The position numbers were made by a program, and so were the translations under genes. A stretch of DNA of 64,000 nucleotides from a bacterium (GTDB lineage: Bacteria > Planctomycetota > Phycisphaerae > Phycisphaerales > SM1A02), in assembly GCA_029977865.1 (NCBI GenBank), contig JAPOKA010000001.1, positions 1-64,000 on the forward strand, in the 5' to 3' direction. Of the stretch, positions 29,966 through 39,276 are shown one piece after another. The notes beneath the pieces are model-generated. The model worked only from the letters and a program-made list of their open reading frames with translations, was not told the origin of the DNA and did not search any database. The stretch's first letter is position 1, and each line of letters starts with the position of its first letter.

Positions 29966-31810
29966 ATGCGAAGCGATCTGGCCGGCCTCGCCGCCTCGAC
30001 CCTGCTCGCGGCGACGTCTGCCGCCGAGATCGACTTTGCCAGAGATGTCGAGCCGATCCTCCGGGCGCGTTGCGCAGAGTGCCACGCCTACGGCCGCGCG
30101 AAGGGCGAGTTCTCGCTCGAGACCCGTGAGTCGATGCTCGCCCACGGCGAAGCTGTGGTGCTCGGTGACGCCCCGGCGAGCCTGCTGCTCGCGCTGGTGC
30201 GGGGCGACGATCCAGACCGCTTCATGCCGCCCAAGGGAACGCGCCTCGATGAGCGCGAGATCGAGATCCTGACCCGCTGGATCGCCGAAGGCGCGGCCTG
30301 GCCGGAGGAGGTCGCGCTCCGGAACTCTTGGATCGCGCCGATTCGCCCGCGACGGCCGACCCCGCCGAGCGGCGAGTCCCCCCATCCGATCGACCGCTTC
30401 ATCGAGGGCCACGCCACGGCGCAGGGTGTCGAGCTCGCACCGCTCGTCGACGACCGCGCCTTCGCGCGAAGGGCGTCGCTCGATCTTGTGGGCCTGCCGC
30501 CATCGCCAGAGGCGGTCGAGGCGTTTCTGGCCGACGATTCGCCGGACCGGCACGAGCGCTTCGTCGGGCAACTGCTCGAAGATCAAGGGGCCTACGCCGA
30601 GCACTGGTTGAGTCTCTGGAACGATCTCCTTCGCAACGACTATCGCGGCACCGGCTACATCGACGGCGGCCGCACCCAGATCACCACGTGGCTGCTCGGG
30701 GCACTCGAGTCGAACCTGCCCTACGACGAGTTCGTGGCGACGCTCGTGAACCCGACGCCGGATGCCGCTGGCTTCGCCAACGGCATCGTGTGGCGGGGCG
30801 AGTTCAACTCGGCGCAGTCGCCGCCGATGCAGTTCTCGCAGAACGTCGCCCAGGTCTTCCTCGGCGAGAACCTCAAGTGCGCCTCCTGCCACGACAGCTT
30901 CATCGACGCCTGGACGCTCGAGGACGCCTATGGACTCGCTGCAGTGTGGTCCGAGGCGCCGCTCGAACTCCATCGCTGCGACATCCCGACCGGTCGAACC
31001 GCGATCGCGAAGTTCCCCTTCGACGAGATCGGAGACGTCGATCCGGGCGCTCCGAGGGTCACGCGACTGAAGCAGTTGGCGGCCCTCATGTCCTCGCCGG
31101 AGAACGGCCGCGTCGCCCGCACCCTGGTCAATCGGATCTGGGCCCGGCTCTTCGGTCGCGGCCTCGTCGAGCCGGTCGACTCGATGTCTTCGGAGCCGTG
31201 GGATCCCGATCTGCTTGACTGGCTCGCCTCGGACTTCGCTGACCATGGCTTCGACGTGAAGCGGCTTCTGGTGCAGATCGCCTCGTCGCAGGCCTACCGC
31301 CGCGCCGCGACTCCGGCGCCCCGCGGCGAGGTTTTCGTGTTTCGCGGACCGGTGCCGAGACGGCTCACCGCGGAACAGACGCTCGACTCGATCTCGATGG
31401 TCGCCGGGGTCTGCCCCCCCAAGCGGGCAGCGCCGGCGGCGCCGGGCGGGTCTGCCTCCGAATTCGTGCGCTCCTCGGTGGTGCCCGCGGACAGCCTGAT
31501 GCGAACGCTCGGTCGGCCCAACCGCGAGCAGGTGGTCACCACCCGTCCGCAGGAACTCTCGATGCTGCAGGCCCTCGAGCTGACCAACGGGGCCGCCTAC
31601 GCGGATCTGATGAATCGGGCGGCCACCGCCATCTCGGCGCGAACTTCCGACCCCGTCGATGCGATCTATCTCGGGCTTCTCTCGCGACCCCCCACCGCGG
31701 AGGAGCGAATCCTCGCCGCGGAGATCCTCGCCGAGTCGGATCCCCCGGCGGGATGTGCGGACCTCTTGTGGACGATCACGATGCTGCCGGAGTTCCAACT
31801 GCTGCCATGA
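29966..31810 (+). CDS. Planctomycete cytochrome/DUF1549/DUF1553 protein
   Basis: 614 residues, short for this family. Signal peptide to about 20. The N-terminal planctomycete cytochrome-type domain carries a haem-binding CAECH (Cys36, Cys39, His40). DUF1549 follows (about 140-320) with a second CASCH (Cys305-His309), and DUF1553 occupies the C-terminal part (RTLVNRIWARLFGRGLVEP). These proteins are periplasmic and always found beside DUF1501 proteins; their role is unproven. The stop overlaps the next start (ATGA). No Shine-Dalgarno; TACACT lies six bases before the ATG, fitting a leaderless start. Confidence 0.93.
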   Translation: MRSDLAGLAASTLLAATSAAEIDFARDVEPILRARCAECHAYGRAKGEFSLETRESMLAHGEAVVLGDAPASLLLALVRGDDPDRFMPPKGTRLDEREIEILTRWIAEGAAWPEEVALRNSWIAPIRPRRPTPPSGESPHPIDRFIEGHATAQGVELAPLVDDRAFARRASLDLVGLPPSPEAVEAFLADDSPDRHERFVGQLLEDQGAYAEHWLSLWNDLLRNDYRGTGYIDGGRTQITTWLLGALESNLPYDEFVATLVNPTPDAAGFANGIVWRGEFNSAQSPPMQFSQNVAQVFLGENLKCASCHDSFIDAWTLEDAYGLAAVWSEAPLELHRCDIPTGRTAIAKFPFDEIGDVDPGAPRVTRLKQLAALMSSPENGRVARTLVNRIWARLFGRGLVEPVDSMSSEPWDPDLLDWLASDFADHGFDVKRLLVQIASSQAYRRAATPAPRGEVFVFRGPVPRRLTAEQTLDSISMVAGVCPPKRAAPAAPGGSASEFVRSSVVPADSLMRTLGRPNREQVVTTRPQELSMLQALELTNGAAYADLMNRAATAISARTSDPVDAIYLGLLSRPPTAEERILAAEILAESDPPAGCADLLWTITMLPEFQLLP

Positions 31811-33282
31811 CCACCTCGCCGCGATCGGGTGCTTCGCCGCAGAGTTGCGGGGTCGACCGCCGCGCCTTTCTCGGCGCAGCGAGTGCGCTGGGCGCGTCGC
31901 TGCTTGCGCCGCGGCTCTGGAGCGCCCCGGGGAGTCGGGCCGCTGCACTCGACGCGGCACTGCCAGCGCCACGCGGCACCGCCGACGCGGTGATCCTGCT
32001 CTGGATGGCCGGCGGCATGGCTTCGACCGAGACCTTCGATCCCAAGCGCTACGAGCCCTTTGAAGTGGGTCTGCCCGCAGAGCGGATCCTCTCGACCTTT
32101 CCGGCGATCGACACCTCGGTCGACGGCCTGCAGATCACCGGGGGCCTCGAGTCGATCGCCCAGGTCATGGATCGCGGCACGCTGATCCGCTCGCACGTCG
32201 TCGCCGACCTCGGCCACATCCTGCACTCGCGTCACCAGTACCACTGGCACACCGGGTACGTGCCGCCGCAGACCGTCGCGGCTCCGCACCTCGGCGCGTG
32301 GATCTCGCGACTGCTCGGGCCGCGGAACCCGGCGATTCCCGCCTTCATCGACATCGGTCAGCGGCTCGAAGGAGTGGGCGAGCAGGAGGAACTGAAGGCC
32401 TTCCACACCGCGGGCTTTCTCGGCGGCGAACACGGCCCGTTGCTGCTGCCCTTCCCCATCGACGCGGCGCAAGCGGTGCGGCCGCCGGAGGGGATGTCTC
32501 CCTCGCGCTTCGAGAATCGTGACCGCTTCTACCGCCGCATGCTCGAGGCGACGCCGGAGTCGCGGCGGCAGGCTGGCAGTGCTGCGGAGTCGATCGTGCG
32601 CTCGATGGAGCAGGCTCATCGGCTGCTCGGATCTCCCGCCGCCGCGGCGTTCGATCTCTCGCTCGAACCCAAGGAGACGTTCGACGCCTACGACACCGGT
32701 CGTTTCGGCCGCGGATGCCTGCTCGCACGCCGCCTCGTCGAGAACGGCGCGAGGTTCGTCGAGGTGACCACCGAGTACGTGCCCTTCGAGTCCTGGGACA
32801 CCCACGAGAACGGCCACGAGACGGTGCGGAGGATGAAGCAGCAGATCGATCGCCCCGTCGCGCAACTGATTCTCGACCTCGAAGCGAGGGGACTGCTCGA
32901 CCGCACGCTCGTCGTCCTCGCGAGCGAGTTCAGCCGCGACATGATGACCGAGGGCCGCCCCGGCTCGACGGCGCAGGACCAGTCCCGCGCGCCCGCCGAC
33001 GTCATGCAGGAATTGCGGCAGTACGGCATGCACCGGCACTTCACCCTGAACGGCTCGGTGCTGCTCTTCGGTGGCGGCATGAAGCGGGGCCATGTCCACG
33101 GCGTCACCGCCGACGAGCGGCCGCTGGTGACGATTCGCGATCCCGTCAGCGTGCCCGATCTGCACGCGACGATCTACAGCGCCTTGGGCATCGCTCCCGA
33201 CACTTCGCTCGACATCGAGCGGCGTCCCTTCTACATCACCGAGGACGGCAAGGGCCGCGCGGTCGAGTCGCTGTTCGCCTGA
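31807..33282 (+). CDS. DUF1501 family protein, Tat-exported
   Basis: 491 residues from the ATG at 31807, which overlaps the previous stop by four bases. CGVDRRAFLGAASALGASLL is a twin-arginine signal. The rest matches the alkaline-phosphatase-fold DUF1501 family: ILLWMAGGMASTETFDPK, HYQYHWHTGY-type region, WDTHENGH (metal-site-like) and VVLASEFSRD. The constant partner of DUF1549/DUF1553 proteins in Planctomycetota; the two probably form a periplasmic complex. It ends six bases from the convergent membrane-protein gene. Confidence 0.93.
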   Translation: MTTSPRSGASPQSCGVDRRAFLGAASALGASLLAPRLWSAPGSRAAALDAALPAPRGTADAVILLWMAGGMASTETFDPKRYEPFEVGLPAERILSTFPAIDTSVDGLQITGGLESIAQVMDRGTLIRSHVVADLGHILHSRHQYHWHTGYVPPQTVAAPHLGAWISRLLGPRNPAIPAFIDIGQRLEGVGEQEELKAFHTAGFLGGEHGPLLLPFPIDAAQAVRPPEGMSPSRFENRDRFYRRMLEATPESRRQAGSAAESIVRSMEQAHRLLGSPAAAAFDLSLEPKETFDAYDTGRFGRGCLLARRLVENGARFVEVTTEYVPFESWDTHENGHETVRRMKQQIDRPVAQLILDLEARGLLDRTLVVLASEFSRDMMTEGRPGSTAQDQSRAPADVMQELRQYGMHRHFTLNGSVLLFGGGMKRGHVHGVTADERPLVTIRDPVSVPDLHATIYSALGIAPDTSLDIERRPFYITEDGKGRAVESLFA

Positions 33283-33288
33283 CGCAGG

Positions 33289-34101
33289 TCAGGCTGGTGC
33301 GATCTCGCGCGCGAGACGACGGCGATAGTGCCAGCCTGCACCCAGCACCAAGACGACGAGTGCGACGAACGCCACGAGCGGCCAGAGGCGAGGCGTGCCC
33401 GGCTCGGTGCATCGGTACACAAACGACAACACGAGCATCAGTTCGGCGAGCGCCATCTTGCGCAGATGGACCGCCCACCATCGCTTCGGCGGCCCCGCGG
33501 CGACGATCTGAAGATCTCGAGCCGCATCCAGAAGGAACGAACCACCGAGCACGAAGGCGAGCACGGTAAAGCCCACCGGCATGCCGACCCGCCCTTCCGC
33601 CGCCTGGACGCCCGCGATCGCGAGGAGCGCGAACACCACGAAGCCGATGGCGTTGAGTGCCGCGAGGCCGGCGAGACCCGCATCGAATCTCGTGGACGCT
33701 CCGCGGTCCGCGGCGCGAGCCCTTGCCCAGATGCGCCAGCCGGAGATCGCGAAGTAGAGGAACGCGAGGTCCTGCATGATGGTGCCGGCAAGGAACTGCC
33801 CGGCGACGCCGTCTGCGAACGCGGCGTGCTCGGCGGCTGCGTGGAGGACCACGCCGAGGAGGCGAATCTCCCCGGCGGAGGACATGCCCACCGTCAACAG
33901 GAGTCCGCTCAGGCCGATGACGACGTAGCCCGCGGTGAATACGCGGCCCGCGTAGACATGCGGCCGACTTCCCTTGACCGCACACACCGCAATCGGGAAG
34001 GCGATTAGGGCGACCAGCACGCTTGCGAAGACGTGCACGACGAGGCTCGGCCCCTGCATCAGCTCGACCATTACGCCGCTCCTTCCGAGTTCGAGGTTCA
34101 T
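33289..34101 (-). CDS. Multi-pass membrane protein, tandem paralogue 2
   Basis: 270 residues from the ATG at 34101, which overlaps the stop of the upstream paralogue (ATGA). About seven hydrophobic segments. Shared layout with the upstream gene: an N-terminal VHVFA...ALIAFPIA helix with KGSRPHVYAGRVF, LYFAISGWRIWARAR, FLLDAARDL, PPKRWWAVHLRKMALAE and a final FVYRC...helix. The WWAVHLRKM block and histidines in helices 1 and 2 could bind haem, as in cytochrome b561-like or DUF2306-like proteins. I cannot assign a function. Confidence 0.78.
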   Translation of the reverse strand: MNLELGRSGVMVELMQGPSLVVHVFASVLVALIAFPIAVCAVKGSRPHVYAGRVFTAGYVVIGLSGLLLTVGMSSAGEIRLLGVVLHAAAEHAAFADGVAGQFLAGTIMQDLAFLYFAISGWRIWARARAADRGASTRFDAGLAGLAALNAIGFVVFALLAIAGVQAAEGRVGMPVGFTVLAFVLGGSFLLDAARDLQIVAAGPPKRWWAVHLRKMALAELMLVLSFVYRCTEPGTPRLWPLVAFVALVVLVLGAGWHYRRRLAREIAPA

Positions 34102-34874
34102 GCACCCGCGCGTTCGGCCCTCAGCATCGCCCCGAACCGTCGGGCCACGATGACCCCGAACACCAGCGCGACCACCATCGCCACGAGCATCAGGAGTGCT
34201 CCGACACGGCCGAAGGGGATGCACCGGTACGGAAAAGCGGCCGCCAGTCCCATTTCGGCCGCGATCATCTTGCGGGCGTGGATCCGCCACCACGCCTTCG
34301 GGGGCCGACGTGCCACGCCGATCCAGAGATCCTTGCCCGCGTCGAAGAAGACGTAGGCGCTCGCCGCGGCGATGATCGCGTGCCCTTCCCACACGAAGCT
34401 CGGGTCGGTGGCGTCGATGGCGCCGCGGTCGATGGCGAGCCAGAGCGTCGCGAAGAATGTTCCGCCGGCGAGGAGTCCCGCGACGGCGAGGATCGAGTCG
34501 AACATCGGATACCGACCGACCTCCGACTGCGGCGCCCGCCGCCAGACTCGCCACCCGCTCAGGGCGAAGTAGAGCGCGATGGTGTTCACCATCGCCGTAT
34601 TGATCACCGCCTCCGGGTCGGTCCGCTTGTTGAACGGCGACACGTTCATCTCGATCCCGAAGACGTCGACGACCGTGCTCTTCAGATACTCGAACTCGAG
34701 GATGTACCCGCCCGCGCACAGGAAGAAGAAGCAGCCCACGAACGTCCACCCGGCCGCCGCATGGAGTCTGCTCCCCTTGGTGGCCAGCGCCGCGATCGGG
34801 AACGCCACGAAGGCGGCGAGGAAGCCGGCGAACACGTGCACGTAGAGGAATACCTTGAGACTCTGCTCACCCAT
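34098..34874 (-). CDS. Multi-pass membrane protein, tandem paralogue 1
   Basis: 258 residues from the ATG at 34874, with AGGAG ten bases upstream. Clearly homologous to the next gene: YVHVFAGFLAAFVAFPIAA, KGSRLHAAAGWTF, LYFALSGWRVWRRAP, FFDAGKDLWIG, PPKAWWRIHARKMIAAE, FPYRC. About seven hydrophobic segments. The repeated His in VHVF, RLHAAAG and RIHARKM are good haem- or metal-ligand candidates. It heads a two-gene leftward operon divergent from a sulfatase lipoprotein. Confidence 0.78.
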   Translation of the reverse strand: MGEQSLKVFLYVHVFAGFLAAFVAFPIAALATKGSRLHAAAGWTFVGCFFFLCAGGYILEFEYLKSTVVDVFGIEMNVSPFNKRTDPEAVINTAMVNTIALYFALSGWRVWRRAPQSEVGRYPMFDSILAVAGLLAGGTFFATLWLAIDRGAIDATDPSFVWEGHAIIAAASAYVFFDAGKDLWIGVARRPPKAWWRIHARKMIAAEMGLAAAFPYRCIPFGRVGALLMLVAMVVALVFGVIVARRFGAMLRAERAGA

Positions 34875-34945
34875 CGCACCATCGCTCCTTTGAGTCGTGC
34901 CTGGGGCCAAGCAACTTCAGTCGGCGGATTGGGGCCGCGGATCCC

Positions 34946-34980
34946 GAAATGAGTTGTCTCACTTCGGTGTAATCTAATAT
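34946..34980. promoter_or_regulatory. AT-rich divergent promoter region with imperfect palindrome
   Basis: GAAATGAG-TTGT-CTCACTTC (34946-34965, seven of eight pairs) is followed by TGTAATCTAATATCTG, the only AT-rich run in the 157 bp between the membrane-protein operon and the sulfatase gene. TAATAT or TAATCT could be the -10 of the rightward sulfatase gene, which would give a leader of about 50 bases. An operator overlapping a divergent promoter is plausible. Confidence 0.45.
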
Positions 34981-35031
34981 CTGTTGAACGATCGTGTGGC
35001 CCGCCACAGCCACTCAAGCGCGGAGACCGGA

Positions 35032-36627
35032 ATGACCCCAGGATCGATCCGATCAATCCGATGGATCTCGATCGCTGCGACCCTGATTCTCGTCGGCTGC
35101 GCTGCTCCAGTCTGCGAACGCCGTGCCGAGCACCGCGACGTACGTCCGAATTCAGGTCGCCCCAACGTGGTGATCCTCTTCACCGACGATCAGCAGGCGG
35201 CGACGGTCGACCGCGATCTGGCCCGTCAGGTCCGCACCCCCAACATCGATCGCCTCTCCGAGCGCGGGGTGTCCTTCAACAACGCCTACGTCATGGGCGG
35301 CCCGCACGGTGCCGTCTGCATGCCGAGCCGGGCGATGCTCCTGACGGGCCGCCACCACTTCCGCCTGCCGAAGTCGATCACCTGGACCTCGTCGGTCCCG
35401 CCCGCGGAGCGTGGACACTACGACGGCAAGACCCTTCCGAAGCTGCTGCAGGAGGAGGGCTACGAGACCTTTTTCTGCGGCAAGTGGCACAACGAGCGCC
35501 CCCTCTTCGACGCCAGCTTCGAACGGGGAGACGCGATCTTCTTCGGCGGCATGTCCGATCACGACGCGGTGCCGGTGCAGGAGTTCGATCCCGAGGGCAC
35601 CTACCCACCGGGTCGAACGACGCGAAGCGAGACCTTCTCGAGCGAACTCTTCTCCGACGCGGCCATCGACTTCCTCCGCAGCCGCGATGCTGATCGACCG
35701 TTCTTCATGCTGGTCTCCTACACCGCCCCGCACGATCCCCGCACGCCGCCCGAGCCCTTCGCTTCGATGTACCCGCCCGAAGCCCTGGACCTGCCGCCGA
35801 ACTTCCTGCCCGAACATCCCTTCCCGATCGGCGACCTCGACGTGCGCGACGAGCGGCTCGCCCCGATGCCGCGGACGCCCGAGGTGGTGCGTGAACACCT
35901 CGCCGCCTACTACGGCATGGTCACCCACCTCGATGCCCAGCTCGGGCGGGTGATCGACGAGCTCGATGCGCTCGGGCTCTCCGACGACACCGTGGTGGTG
36001 CTGGTGGGCGACAACGGCCTCGCCCTCGGCCAGCACGGGCTTCTCGGCAAGCAGAACATCTACGAACACAGCAGCAAGGTCCCGCTCATCGTCACGGGAC
36101 CAGGAGTCCCGGGAGGCGAGACTCGCGCGGGGCTCTGCTACATCCACGACCTCTTCCCCACCGTGCTCGAGTGGTGCGGCGTCGACACGAGCGACCGTTG
36201 CGACGGCCGAAGCCTGGTTCCGATGATCGACGACGAAGGTGCCTCGATCCGCCCGACCCTGCTCCTTGGCTACTCGACCGGCGCACACGTCGGAGAGGGT
36301 GCGGAAGCCATGCCCAAGGGCATCCTGCGCGGCGTCCGCGCCGGCCGCTGGAAGCTGATCGAGTCCTGGTGCGAGGGCGTGCGGACCACGCGACTCTTCG
36401 ATCTCGAGACAGATCCCTGGGAGACCTGCGACCTCTCCCGCGACGCCGAGTACGCGGCGTTGCTCGCGATCCTGCGAACCGAACTGGCCCGACTCATGGC
36501 CGCAGCCGGCGACCCGATCGATCCGGCGATCTTCGAGGCGGAAGCGACATCCTCGACCGGCGCCGAGACCTCCTGGAACTTCCGCGAGCTGTGGATTCAG
36601 TCTCGGTCGAACGATCGCCGCGAGTAG
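35032..36627 (+). CDS. Sulfatase lipoprotein (type I, formylglycine)
   Basis: 531 residues from the ATG at 35032 (GGAG six bases upstream; the upstream TTG at 34984 is not used). Lipobox LVGC gives Cys23 as lipid anchor. The alkaline-phosphatase fold starts at RPNVVILFTDDQQ, with metal-binding Asp pair. The sulfatase signature VCMPSRAMLLTGR places the modifiable cysteine at Cys96, and GKWH and DNG motifs follow. It would hydrolyse sulfate esters at the cell surface, perhaps of algal polysaccharides. It is divergent from the two-gene membrane operon. Confidence 0.93.
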   Translation: MTPGSIRSIRWISIAATLILVGCAAPVCERRAEHRDVRPNSGRPNVVILFTDDQQAATVDRDLARQVRTPNIDRLSERGVSFNNAYVMGGPHGAVCMPSRAMLLTGRHHFRLPKSITWTSSVPPAERGHYDGKTLPKLLQEEGYETFFCGKWHNERPLFDASFERGDAIFFGGMSDHDAVPVQEFDPEGTYPPGRTTRSETFSSELFSDAAIDFLRSRDADRPFFMLVSYTAPHDPRTPPEPFASMYPPEALDLPPNFLPEHPFPIGDLDVRDERLAPMPRTPEVVREHLAAYYGMVTHLDAQLGRVIDELDALGLSDDTVVVLVGDNGLALGQHGLLGKQNIYEHSSKVPLIVTGPGVPGGETRAGLCYIHDLFPTVLEWCGVDTSDRCDGRSLVPMIDDEGASIRPTLLLGYSTGAHVGEGAEAMPKGILRGVRAGRWKLIESWCEGVRTTRLFDLETDPWETCDLSRDAEYAALLAILRTELARLMAAAGDPIDPAIFEAEATSSTGAETSWNFRELWIQSRSNDRRE

Positions 36628-36754
36628 GCGCCGGCAGGTCGCACGCACATTCCCGGCCGGACCTGCCGGTGCGAGCCGCGGCAGTTCCCGTCGCAATCAG
36701 TGCGTGAGCGGTGGTCGTGTCGACGTTCGCCGCAGCCTCCGCCAGCGAGCGCAC

Positions 36755-39163
36755 TCAATCAAGCTGGATCAGCGTCGGAGGGCTCTGGTCGCTCTCGATC
36801 GCGGCAGCCAGCGCTGGGATATCGAACTTCTCCAGGCGCTTGGGCTCCCAGTTCCGCGCCTCGAGATCGGCCTGCAAGGCGAGCAGCCGCGGAATTTCCG
36901 CCTTCGCCGCGCCTCCGTAGGCAGCCAGCGCCTTGAGGCAGCGGTCGATGCGGTTGCCCATCCCCCAGCGATCGGGATCGATGAGCTCGATGCAGAGCGG
37001 CACCCCCTCTGCGATGTGGTGCTTGGCGAAGAGATCGAGGCCGGCGAGTCGGATCTCGTCGGCGAACATGATGCCGCTCGGCGCGGGCTCGAGGATCGCG
37101 GCATGGATCGCCGGCAAGAGCGGCGTGATCTCCTCGAACGAGAGATTGCGGTAGACCGAACCGAGGGTGCCGCGGGCGCGGCCGTCCTCGTTGAGCAGAC
37201 CCGCCCGCACTGCATCGAGAAGCGCTTCGCGATCGACGCCGTCGAGCGAACGCCCGAGCATGCCATCGCGGCGATCGAAGAGCGCGAAGCACAGATACCG
37301 CTGCTGCATTCCGCGCGGATCGGCGACCTCCGGGGGTTGGGCGAGCATCAGGAGCAGGTCCGGCAGCGCCGGCATGCCCGGCGTGCCCATGGCCGCGATC
37401 GCCTCGGCAGCCTTGATCCGCAGCCAGAGATCCTCGGCGAGCAGCGTTCGCCGCAGCGCTCGCAGCGCCGGTGCCGCCCGCTGCTTCAAGTGCCCGAGCG
37501 CCTGGCAGGCTCCAAGTTGGGCGTCGAGGTCGCCGCCGGAGAGCATCTCGATCAGGGCGGGAGTCTGATCGCCATCGCGGCGTGCCAACTCCATCGCCGA
37601 TCGCTCCCGCACCACCGGCGACCAGCTTCGCAGCCCTTCGAGCAGCGTGGTGTCTGATCGCTCGGCGTACGCGGCGTGCTTGAACCGCGGACTCCAGCCG
37701 CGGCCATCTTCGATCAACGCCTCCGCGGTAGCGCGATCGATCTGCGGCGCGGTGCTCGGGTGCTTGCCGGTCAGGTGGATCGCCGCGAGCGGCTGCGCGA
37801 AGGCGAGCAGCATCGCGCCGGTCGCATCCCAGTTGCGGTAGCTGTCGGGCTGGGGTTCCGGGGGACCCTGGTGTCGGAACGAACCATCCCATCGACGCCC
37901 GAGGTCGTAGTACCAGCCGAACTCCTCGATCCACGCCCCGGTCGCCTGCCGACCCGAGAGCGCCACGCCCGGCATCGCCCACAGCATGTTGAAGTAGTTG
38001 CCGGTGTGGCCGGTGTCGCGCTCGTTGCCGTGGCACGCCACGCTCATCCGCGAGAAGTACTCCGCCGCCTCCGCGTCGCCGAGGAGGTTGAAGGCGATGG
38101 CGGCGACTCCGTTCTTGCCGTTGTCGTCGTGGTTCTCGATCCAGGGATGGTGGTCGCCGTAGGGCACGCTGCCCTTGCCGACGTAGAAGCGGACCAGTCG
38201 GGCGGTGCGCTCGATGGCGAGGTCGAGTTCGGGATTCGACACGCCTGCCTCGCGGGCGAGGATCAGCGAGAGCAGCATGGGAAGGCCCGGCGCGTTCATC
38301 ATGCCGTAGCCGGCGAGGCGACCGTTCGCCTGCGTGAAACGATGCCCCCACGAGCCGACCACGCTCTGGCCGCCCACGATCTCCATGGTGATCCGCTCGA
38401 GGTTCGGCATGAACGAGCGGTCGCCCGTCGCGAGCGTGTACTCGGCCAGCAGCAGGTTGATGGGGCCGTACCACCACGAATGCAGTTCGCGGCGATCGAG
38501 GTCGCTGTACCCGGCCACCAACTCGACCTGCTCGCGCACCAGCGGCCAGTACTTCGGATCGCCGCTCGCGAGCAGCGCCAGCGCGTTGTAGCAGCGTTCG
38601 ATCGGCGATCCCTTGCGGGGATTCTTCGCGATCCGCTGGGCGAGGTTTTCACAGCCGGCCTCGACAATGCGCCGCGACTTTTCGCAGTCGAACGGCGCTG
38701 TCGGCGCGTACACCCCCAGCACCGGCAGCACCACCTCGACCCGATCGGTCCCGCCATCGCGCCAACGGATCAGTTCGAGGCGCCCGTCGGAGGCCTCCGC
38801 GGCGGTGATGGCCCGACCCAGTTCGGTGCGCGGATCGTAGGAGAATCTCGCTCCTGAAACGCCAAGCAGCACATCGCCCACCGCGAGCACGCCCTCGGAT
38901 GGAGAGCCCGCCTCGACCTCGGTGATGAGGACCTGCCGTGCCTGCGAGGTCTCGAGCTTCTCCGAGTGCATCCAGCCCCGCGCTCCCGTGGGGCCGAGAT
39001 TCCAGTCGTGGGTCGCGCCCTCGGGAACGGTCTCACCCGCGGTGAAGTCGGGGTTCTCGACCGAACCGGGCGGCGCCGCCGAGAGGCCGACCGGCAAGAG
39101 CATGACGACGAGCGCCAGCGCGAGCTGCATCGGGTACGGCGCTCCAATGGCAAGACGATTCAT
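36755..39163 (-). CDS. Large secreted DUF6288-like protein with PDZ and HEAT-like parts
   Basis: 802 residues from the ATG at 39163, with AGGAG seven bases upstream. Signal peptide 1-29. Residues about 60-150 form a PDZ-like domain (LITEVEAGSPSEGVLAVGDV). A central helical domain of about 380 residues with HSWWYGPINLLLAEY, WGHRF and DTGHTGNYFNMLWAMPG resembles an alpha/alpha toroid as in glycan lyases or DUF6288 proteins. From about 550 on, short helical repeats look HEAT-like (RERSAMELARRDGDQTPALI, AAPALRALRRTLLAEDLWLR). The molecular role is unknown. The gene at 39277, on the same strand, lies 113 bp upstream. Confidence 0.8.
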   Translation of the reverse strand: MNRLAIGAPYPMQLALALVVMLLPVGLSAAPPGSVENPDFTAGETVPEGATHDWNLGPTGARGWMHSEKLETSQARQVLITEVEAGSPSEGVLAVGDVLLGVSGARFSYDPRTELGRAITAAEASDGRLELIRWRDGGTDRVEVVLPVLGVYAPTAPFDCEKSRRIVEAGCENLAQRIAKNPRKGSPIERCYNALALLASGDPKYWPLVREQVELVAGYSDLDRRELHSWWYGPINLLLAEYTLATGDRSFMPNLERITMEIVGGQSVVGSWGHRFTQANGRLAGYGMMNAPGLPMLLSLILAREAGVSNPELDLAIERTARLVRFYVGKGSVPYGDHHPWIENHDDNGKNGVAAIAFNLLGDAEAAEYFSRMSVACHGNERDTGHTGNYFNMLWAMPGVALSGRQATGAWIEEFGWYYDLGRRWDGSFRHQGPPEPQPDSYRNWDATGAMLLAFAQPLAAIHLTGKHPSTAPQIDRATAEALIEDGRGWSPRFKHAAYAERSDTTLLEGLRSWSPVVRERSAMELARRDGDQTPALIEMLSGGDLDAQLGACQALGHLKQRAAPALRALRRTLLAEDLWLRIKAAEAIAAMGTPGMPALPDLLLMLAQPPEVADPRGMQQRYLCFALFDRRDGMLGRSLDGVDREALLDAVRAGLLNEDGRARGTLGSVYRNLSFEEITPLLPAIHAAILEPAPSGIMFADEIRLAGLDLFAKHHIAEGVPLCIELIDPDRWGMGNRIDRCLKALAAYGGAAKAEIPRLLALQADLEARNWEPKRLEKFDIPALAAAIESDQSPPTLIQLD

Positions 39164-39276
39164 GATGGGACTCCTTGGTCGGCGGACGGCCTGCCGCAGC
39201 GCGAGAAAGAGACTGCCGCGCGCGACCCGCCGCATGATCACATCGAACTCGTCGCGGGCCTGCTCCGCGCGGTGAG

